Assembly (NCBI RefSeq): GCF_008693385.1
Contig: NZ_CP044066.1
Span: 185,233-249,232, forward strand
Direction of reading: 5' to 3'
Source of the DNA: Cupriavidus pauculus
Lineage (GTDB): Bacteria; Pseudomonadota; Gammaproteobacteria; Burkholderiales; Burkholderiaceae
Length of the DNA stretch: 64,000 nucleotides
Below the pieces are notes generated by a model. The model was not told the origin of the DNA and ran no database searches. It worked only from the letters and a program-made list of their open reading frames with translations. The position numbers and the translations under genes are program-made. Positions 58,661-64,000 of the stretch are shown in pieces (positions within the stretch are counted from its first letter, which is position 1; every line of letters begins with the position of its first letter).

Positions 58661-58677
58661 GGGCACCTTCGGGTGCC
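58661..58677 (+). terminator. Hairpin after the transfer operon
   Basis: GGGCACC/GGTGCC stem with tight TTCG loop, 25 bases after the AcaB-like stop. No T-run, so termination is plausible but not certain. Confidence 0.5.
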
Positions 58678-58684
58678 TAGGGCG

Positions 58685-58701
58685 ACCAAGTGACACTTGG
58701 T
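58685..58701. promoter_or_regulatory. 17-bp palindrome upstream of the second helicase gene
   Basis: ACCAAGTGACACTTGGT, perfect around a central A. CACTTGGTCT recurs at about 58,780, and the gene starts at 58838. A likely operator. Confidence 0.5.
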
Positions 58702-58837
58702 CTCAGATTCTGCCATTAAGTGCACGTGCCCAGAGGACAGCTTCTGACACTTGCTAGCATCTTCTACCTGTTGCAGGCACTTGGTCTGCTCGTCCGCCGC
58801 CGGCGCCCACGTCCGCTGACGCTTTCATCATCCGGTT

Positions 58838-60565
58838 ATGACTCTCGTTGAAGCAATTGAAAAGCTGAATCCGTCGCAGCGCGAGGTGGTCGAGTGCCGC
58901 GGACATTGCGTCGCAGTAGCTGTGCCGGGTGCTGGGAAGACTGCCACGATCGCGGCGAAGGCTGCATTAATGCTTGAAAGCCCACACCTGACGATCGGCG
59001 CTGTCACCTTCAGTAAGGACGCGGCTGTGGAGTTACGAGACCGGATTCTGGCGCTGACCGGATCAACAGCGAAGAGGCGCCTCATCGCCGGCACATTCCA
59101 TTCGTTGGCCTACAAGCAACTCTCCTTGGTGGCAGGTAAGCGGCCCGACATCGCAACTGACGGAGAGCGTACGGCGATTCTGACGCAAGTGCTGCACGAT
59201 TCCGGTTTGGAAATGAAGCTTGAAGACGCCATCGCTGCGATTGAGCGCATTAAGACCGCGCTCAATGCCCCGTCCATGGACTCAGCCGAGGGGCGATTGT
59301 TATCTTCATATCAAAACGCCCTTCAGCGCAACGGCCGCGTCGACTTCCAGGATCTCCTCAGATACGCGGTACAAGGGATGCAGCAAGGCACCATCAGTCC
59401 GTACAAGATGGACGCCTTGTTGGTCGATGAATATCAAGACGTCGATTCGCATCAGGCCTTGTGGACGGCGCTTCATGCCAGGGCTGGCGCTGCGGTCACC
59501 ATTGTGTGCGACGACGACCAGTCAGTGTATGGCTTTCGTTCGGCGATGGGTCTGCGTGGCATCAAGGCATTCGCCGACGAGTTTGATCCGCAGCAAATCG
59601 TTCTTGGCGTCAACTACAGATCCCACGAAGAGATTCTGTCAGTTGCCGACAAAGTGATCCGCAACAACGCTGAACGAATCGTCAAAGAACTGGTTTCGCA
59701 CCGTGGTCCCGGTGGCTCCGTTTCGTTCACCCGTCACGATGACGAGTACGAGGAAGCTGTTGCCGCCGTCGAAGCGATGGCGGCGGCAGTGAGTGGCGGT
59801 AGTACTGCGGCCGTTCTTGCTCGCACAAATCGAATCCTTGATCCCGTTGAAGCCGTATGCCGTGCACACGGAATCAAATACCACCGAGCGGCCGGCCGCT
59901 CCATACTTGATCGCCCAGAGTCGGCGCTGATGGGTACCTTGCTCGAACTGGTCGAGCAGACCCGGATGGGAGGGCTTGATGCCGTCCTGGGCTTCGCAGG
60001 GATAGGGACGGCGGAATTGCAGACATTGCACCACCTCACCTCTTCGCTTAAGGAAGGCGAGCGGGTTAAGAAGAAGGATCTCGTCGCTGCGGGACTGGGT
60101 GAAGACGCCGCAGAGAAGTACCGTGACCTGACAAAGCGGCTGGAAGAGTGGTGTTCGCTGTGCGCAAGACAGTTCTATGCGCTCATTATCGACGGCGTCT
60201 TCGAATGGATGATGCAATGGGCGCGGTCAGACCAAGCAAAGCGCGCGATCACCACCACTTATGACGTACTTTCCAGGCTGCATGGCAGTTTCTCTGACCG
60301 TCTTGAATATCTACGTCGAAAGAACAACGAGCCGGCCGAGGATGCCGTCATCCTTACCACCTTCCATTCAAGCAAGGGGCTGGAGTGGGACCATACCGCT
60401 CTTCTTCGTCTAGAAGAGAGCGTCATACCCGATGAAGGTAGCACCGAGGCAGAGGAGCGCAGGTTGTTTTATGTGGCACTCACGAGAGCGAGACGCCACA
60501 TGATTCTGTCCACGGCCCAAAAGCATCCCACCTCGCGCTTTGTCATCGAATCAGGCATCGCGTAG
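58838..60565 (+). CDS. UvrD/Rep-like superfamily 1 helicase (second copy)
   Basis: A 575-residue helicase: LNPSQREVVECRG (Q motif), Walker A AVPGAGKTATIAAK (about 28-41), DALLVDEYQDVDSHQ (motif II), CDDDQSVYGFRSA (motif III), NYRSHEEIL (motif IV), STFHSSKGLEWDH-type motif V and RLFYVALTRAR (motif VI). It is larger than the 8126-9586 protein and not closely related to it. 3'-5' unwinding during plasmid replication, repair or transfer is likely. Confidence 0.9.
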   Translation: MTLVEAIEKLNPSQREVVECRGHCVAVAVPGAGKTATIAAKAALMLESPHLTIGAVTFSKDAAVELRDRILALTGSTAKRRLIAGTFHSLAYKQLSLVAGKRPDIATDGERTAILTQVLHDSGLEMKLEDAIAAIERIKTALNAPSMDSAEGRLLSSYQNALQRNGRVDFQDLLRYAVQGMQQGTISPYKMDALLVDEYQDVDSHQALWTALHARAGAAVTIVCDDDQSVYGFRSAMGLRGIKAFADEFDPQQIVLGVNYRSHEEILSVADKVIRNNAERIVKELVSHRGPGGSVSFTRHDDEYEEAVAAVEAMAAAVSGGSTAAVLARTNRILDPVEAVCRAHGIKYHRAAGRSILDRPESALMGTLLELVEQTRMGGLDAVLGFAGIGTAELQTLHHLTSSLKEGERVKKKDLVAAGLGEDAAEKYRDLTKRLEEWCSLCARQFYALIIDGVFEWMMQWARSDQAKRAITTTYDVLSRLHGSFSDRLEYLRRKNNEPAEDAVILTTFHSSKGLEWDHTALLRLEESVIPDEGSTEAEERRLFYVALTRARRHMILSTAQKHPTSRFVIESGIA

Positions 60566-60834
60566 CTCAAGACTCGCTCTCGCCTGGAGTCAGAACTGGA
60601 CTTCAATGTACGTGCGCCAGCGTTGTTTGTGTTCGGTACGACGATCTGAGGAAATGAAACTCGTCTCACGGCCGACATCAACGTGAAGCGAGTTGAGCGC
60701 GGCGGCAACATATTGCTGGGGATCCGAGAAAAAATGCCTTCAGCCCCAAGGACAAAGATAGAGCCGGCCTCACCACGGACCAGATGACAGCTGTGGGCAA
60801 CAGACAGCCAAGGCCTAAGGAGCATCCTCCAGCT
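60566..60834. other. Gap between converging helicase and rep genes
   Basis: About 270 bases with no supported gene and no strong terminator seen. Confidence 0.4.
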
Positions 60835-62148
60835 CTAGACTCCGGTCTTTCCAGTGAGAATAAAATTCAAGATATCGTCGGAGGATGGCTGTCCCCACGT
60901 TTGATCGGCAAGCCACCTGTAGAAGCTGGTTTGCGCGAGCTTGGTGGGTCGCTTCGATGCGCTCAGGCGAAGGTCCGCGGCGGCGCATTGGCTGTTGTAG
61001 CTCTCAATGAGTTGAGCCTGTTCCTCTGTAGCCAGTTCGGCGAAGTACTCGTTAGCTTGAGGCAAACGAGCGGCGATGAGCATCTCCATAGCCTCAGCGG
61101 GTGACTTTGCCTTTGGCTTCGGCTGCGAAGCTTCCTCTTTCTCGTTCGCCGCTTCCTGCTTCGCCATTCCTTTGCCCCATGCCTCAGCCAGGGCCTTCCG
61201 GAAATAAGCGGGGACATTGTCGATCGCGGGCGCGTTTTTCTTTGCCTGACGGGCTTTCACGTAAGCCAGCGCTTCTCGCACCGGCTCCGCACCATGCGTC
61301 TTGGCCAGCTTGCGGGCTTCGCTCGACGGCAGACCGAGCTTCACCATAGCCTGGATCAATTCGCCAAAACCCTCGTCCTCTGGCGCGCTGGACTCCTTGC
61401 GCGAGATCTTGAACTGAAGATCCGAGACTGATCGGCCTACCTTGTGCTCGATGAGCTCGATGTTGTGGTCGGACACCTCACAAATCTCTGCTATGCACGG
61501 GTTTAGGACGGCACGCTTGAAGATCTTGTACTCCTTGTATTTCGTCTCGCCTTCCTCGCGACCCAGGATCAGATTTCGAAACACATTCAGCGGGATCTTT
61601 GCCGTCATCCCAACGCGCTCATAGCGAACCGTATTTTCCCAGAGCGCCAGTGAGTGAGCGCGCCTGAAAAGACGGGCGATGCGCATGTCGATCATGGCGT
61701 ACCGCTCAGGATTGAGCAGTTCCTCTCGGATCTGTGGTGCGAACGAGTAAGAGAGCAATGATCCAGTGATCTTCGCTCCAGCAAGAAGTGTGGACCCAGT
61801 CCAGGTAGCTGTGCCGTCGCTGTTGAGTTGATCCCAATCCACGACTGTTCGCATCAACGACTTGGCAGTCTCCTTGATGTAGCCCGTGTCCTTCGTCGTG
61901 AGCGCCAGATTCGACATCATCTCGGGTATCGAAATCTGAAACGTGTCGGCCGTGCCGTTTTGCCCAATGCGAAGCTCAATTGCGTTCTTGATCAAGGCAT
62001 TGAAGAGCCGGCGCTGTTGAAGCGTGAGAGCCCCGCCTACTGGGGAGACATGGATTGCCTGGACCGCCTTCTTGAACGGCTCCGGGACTTCTGGCTGTTG
62101 AAACAGCGCAATCTGGCCGGCCTTCTGATTCGGCTTTCCCTTCGCCAT
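60835..62148 (-). CDS. rep: Replication initiator protein (Rep_3 family-like)
   Basis: A 437-residue protein starting at 62148 (MAKGKPNQKAGQIALFQQPE). ALTLQQRRLFNALIKNA, SLMRTVVDWDQLNSDGTATW, AKITGSLLSYSFAPQIREEL and LFRRAHSLALWENTVRYERV fit the first winged-helix domain of Rep_3/RepB-type initiators; KYKEYKIFKRAVLNPCIAEI is the second. A Lys/Glu-rich linker and C-terminal extension follow. It binds the iterons just upstream to open the origin. Confidence 0.88.
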   Translation of the reverse strand: MAKGKPNQKAGQIALFQQPEVPEPFKKAVQAIHVSPVGGALTLQQRRLFNALIKNAIELRIGQNGTADTFQISIPEMMSNLALTTKDTGYIKETAKSLMRTVVDWDQLNSDGTATWTGSTLLAGAKITGSLLSYSFAPQIREELLNPERYAMIDMRIARLFRRAHSLALWENTVRYERVGMTAKIPLNVFRNLILGREEGETKYKEYKIFKRAVLNPCIAEICEVSDHNIELIEHKVGRSVSDLQFKISRKESSAPEDEGFGELIQAMVKLGLPSSEARKLAKTHGAEPVREALAYVKARQAKKNAPAIDNVPAYFRKALAEAWGKGMAKQEAANEKEEASQPKPKAKSPAEAMEMLIAARLPQANEYFAELATEEQAQLIESYNSQCAAADLRLSASKRPTKLAQTSFYRWLADQTWGQPSSDDILNFILTGKTGV

Positions 62149-62184
62149 CCGATGCACCTGCAAGTCGTAATGGGTGAAATCTTA

Positions 62185-62960
62185 GCCCCTAAGTGTTCAC
62201 CTATCAAGCCCTGTCTCATGTAGCGTCAGCAGGGCCGGCCAACGAAGAAAGCGCTTTGATTTCGTAGGCTTACCGTTACCCCTTGAGAATCTTCGCTACC
62301 TCAAATCTGTTCACCGTGGGAGCCGAAACGCTACCCAAATCTATACACCTTTCTCCGACTGGACTGGGCGACTGCGATATCGAGCGAGAAAGGTGAAGCT
62401 TTTTGGTGAGCTTTCCGCCTCGAAGAGCCTCAGGCATCGATTTTCCCCAATAGCGTTCACCTTCACCGTCTCCTGGGCGGCTCTCGAAAGGGGTTGGACG
62501 GCAACAAGTTAGGATCCACTTTCAAGTACCCCCCAAAGATGTTCACCTATTACTTCACCCAAAAAGGTTCACCTGTTTCTACGCGGCACACGTTAGTGGG
62601 CGAACACTTTACTCGTAAGGCTTGGCAAATCGCCACTTCAGCTCAATGCACAGGCGAAGGTGAAGAAATCTGTGGGTCAGGGCTCTTCGAAAAAGCCCCA
62701 AAACTGTTCACCAATGAATCGACCCAAAATGTTTCACCTTTGGCGAGCTGTGGAGCGCGCTGAGGATCAGGGCCCCAAGAAGCTTCACCTCTTAGGGCCC
62801 CAAATCTGTTCACCTCATTGGGAGAATGCCCAGATCCCCATATCTTTTCACCCTACCCCCAAATCCCCAGCCCTTTGTCCCCAACGCATTGCACCATTTC
62901 CCCATATCCCCAACCCCTTCGCCCCAATACTATGCACCTAGCACCCAACACCTTTCACCT
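62185..62960. repeat. Iteron array of the replication origin (about 14 copies)
   Basis: Direct repeats with consensus CCCCAAATCTGTTCACCT. Copies start near 62185, 62299, 62333, 62445, 62531, 62557, 62696, 62722, 62773, 62798, 62836, 62879, 62922 and 62943. GTTCACCT is best conserved; outer copies are more diverged. Pairs are 21-26 bases apart (about two helical turns), others are wider. All point the same way, upstream of rep. They should bind the Rep protein for initiation and copy control. Confidence 0.85.
62384..62419 (+). promoter_or_regulatory. GAAAGCT-family operator box, copy 5
   Basis: GAGAAAGGTGAAGCTTTTTG then GTGAGCTTTCCGC, matching the reverse strand of 26621-26655. It lies between iteron copies 3 and 4, upstream of rep. 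Confidence 0.55.
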
Positions 62961-63100
62961 ACAGCCCAAAAATCCATTACAGATCAATGGCTTATGAATC
63001 CTAAAGGTTTACTAAAGGGTTTACAGTGTTTACTAAATCACGTAAACGTAAAGTGCCTTGTAGGACATAAGAAGAACTGCGTGTTCAGCGAAACTTCAGA
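62961..63100. other. A+T-rich segment next to the iterons
   Basis: The stretch from about 62,965 to 63,060 is clearly A+T-richer than its surroundings. GTTTACTAAA occurs twice and GTTTAC a third time. It is a good candidate for the origin's unwinding element. No gene. Confidence 0.55.
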
Positions 63101-63105
63101 CGAAA

Positions 63106-63126
63106 AACGCCGCGGAATGCGGCGTT
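63106..63126 (-). terminator. Terminator after parB
   Basis: Stem AACGCCGC/GCGGCGTT with loop GGAAT; read on the minus strand it is followed by TTTCG-type T-rich sequence. It lies 27 bases after the parB stop. Confidence 0.75.
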
Positions 63127-63152
63127 GGGTGCGGTCTCGGTGCTGGTTAGGG

Positions 63153-64000
63153 TCACTCCGTTGGGGAGGAAAATTTCGCTTTCAATTCCTCAATGAGCTC
63201 TTGGCGCCTCGCGGCGTCTTTCAGTGTCACCTCAAAGGTGACCTTGCCTGAATCCCAATCTTTCAGCACGCCGACGGGAGCTCCATCGGGACCGAGCAGC
63301 TTGTGCTGCCTCGAGGTCTCTTTGGTTTTACGCGCGGGCTTGCTCTCATAACGGGCTCGCAGCAGTTCCACGTCCTTTGCAACAGCAGCTTCGTCTCGTA
63401 CCTTCACCGCCATTTCTGATGCTACTACGCTACCAGCAGCACCTTCGAGAAGCCGAAGCTGATACAGCGTAATCAGTGCGAACGACTCCGGACGCTCTTT
63501 GACCAGATCCAGAACACTGTTGCTCAGCTTCAGGATGGACAGTGTCTTGTTGACGTTAGGCAGCGACATGCCGGTGACTTCGGCGATTGCCGACTCATTG
63601 GGGTATATCCCATCCTTGATCAAAGCGTCCCAGGCGATCGCATTGTCCAATGGAGTCTGTTGCTCGCGCTCTGCGTTCTCTTTGTACGAAAGCTGATAAA
63701 GCTGCTGATCGGTCAGCCCAGGGTGAATGAGCAGCTTGATCTTTGTTTTGCCTGCGACCTTCAGCGCCCGCAGCCGATAGTGACCACCGGCAAGAACACG
63801 GCGGCCTCCTCTCACTGTTGCGATACCCGGGACAAGCTGGCCGTCAGCTCGAATGCTTGCCGCTAGTTCATGCACACGCTCAGGACGATACAAACGCCTG
63901 GCATTGAACGGGTTCTCGTCCACAAGCGAGATATCCGTTTCCTCGTAGAACGGTTCACCCGCAACTTCATCGTTTGTCGCTCGCGCTGCCGTGTGTTCAA
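63153..64000 (-). CDS. parB: ParB/RepB/Spo0J-family partition protein, N-terminus beyond the window
   Basis: The frame stays open to the window edge through DISLVDENPFNARRLYRPER, so the GTG at 63923 is unlikely to be the true start. The CTPase/DNA-loading box reads GGRRVLAGGHYRLRAL, then YKENAEREQQTPLDNAIAWD, with an HTH SAIAEVTGMSLPNVNKTLSI. The C-terminus is KVTFEVTLKDAARRQELIEE. It loads at parS and works with a ParA that would lie beyond the edge. It is close to oriV as usual. Confidence 0.88.
   Translation of the reverse strand, partial: EHTAARATNDEVAGEPFYEETDISLVDENPFNARRLYRPERVHELAASIRADGQLVPGIATVRGGRRVLAGGHYRLRALKVAGKTKIKLLIHPGLTDQQLYQLSYKENAEREQQTPLDNAIAWDALIKDGIYPNESAIAEVTGMSLPNVNKTLSILKLSNSVLDLVKERPESFALITLYQLRLLEGAAGSVVASEMAVKVRDEAAVAKDVELLRARYESKPARKTKETSRQHKLLGPDGAPVGVLKDWDSGKVTFEVTLKDAARRQELIEELKAKFSSPTE

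Noticed and set aside
1..64000. CRISPR arrays, tRNA and rRNA genes
   Set aside because: No regularly spaced repeats with unique spacers, no tRNA cloverleaf and no rRNA-like sequence were noticed; the only dense direct repeats are the iterons.

Overview
The window looks like about 64 kb of the backbone of a large conjugative plasmid from a Burkholderiales-type betaproteobacterium (Cupriavidus, Ralstonia or Burkholderia-like). This is inferred from the high G+C content, codon use and family content. No rRNA or tRNA genes and no CRISPR array were seen. Plasmid identity rests on an iteron-type replication origin with a Rep_3-like initiator, a ParB gene that runs off the right edge, a ParM/ParR-like partition pair, plasmid-type SSB and primase genes, a MazEF-like toxin-antitoxin pair and a complete conjugation apparatus.

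Layout. 1-606: the end of an IS3-family element. 1.0-4.5 kb: cargo (Tat-exported alpha/beta hydrolase, AhpD-like protein, MocR-like regulator). 5.0-7.5 kb: minus-strand accessory genes (N6-methyltransferase-like protein, two paralogous unknown proteins, a small membrane protein), several preceded by similar hairpin leaders. 7.6-13.7 kb: plus-strand helicase/nuclease-like and zinc-finger genes. 14.0-14.6 kb: toxin-antitoxin pair. 15.0-20 kb: Lar-like zinc protein, exported endonuclease, TraB/PrgY-like protein, HU and a tyrosine recombinase. 20.6-22.5 kb: ParM/ParR-like partition. 22.5-26.4 kb: minus-strand primase, SSB and accessory genes. 27-31 kb: a coiled-coil protein, a protein that reads like FlhD joined to FlhC, and small membrane or lipoprotein genes.

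31.0-46.7 kb is one tightly overlapping minus-strand operon. It starts with VirB8, VirB9 and VirB10 and passes without a break into a type IVb (thin) pilus set: two lytic transglycosylases, a VirB9/TcpQ hybrid, PilL, PilN, PilO, PilP, PilQ, PilR, PilS and PilV. The divergent plus-strand operon (47.2-58.6 kb) carries VirB11, VirB2, VirB3, VirB4, VirB5, VirB6, a degenerate MobH/TraI_2-like protein, a TraD-type coupling protein, two small proteins, a DUF4400 protein and an AcaB-like regulator. A UvrD-like helicase gene follows (58.8-60.6 kb), then rep (minus strand), an oriV with about 14 iterons, and parB.

How it fits together. The AcaB-like and FlhD-FlhC-like proteins suggest a transfer-control circuit related to AcaB/AcaCD of IncC plasmids and SetCD of SXT ICEs, but with both activator halves in one chain. 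Three families of dispersed cis-elements recur in the intergenic regions: a 30-bp palindrome with core TCGAGCATGCTCGA, a box with GAAAGCT/AGCTTTC arms, and a TTGACA-N15-TANNNT promoter module. They cluster at the divergent T4SS promoters, at the start of the 27-29 kb operon and near the origin, which suggests plasmid-wide coordination of transfer, maintenance and replication.
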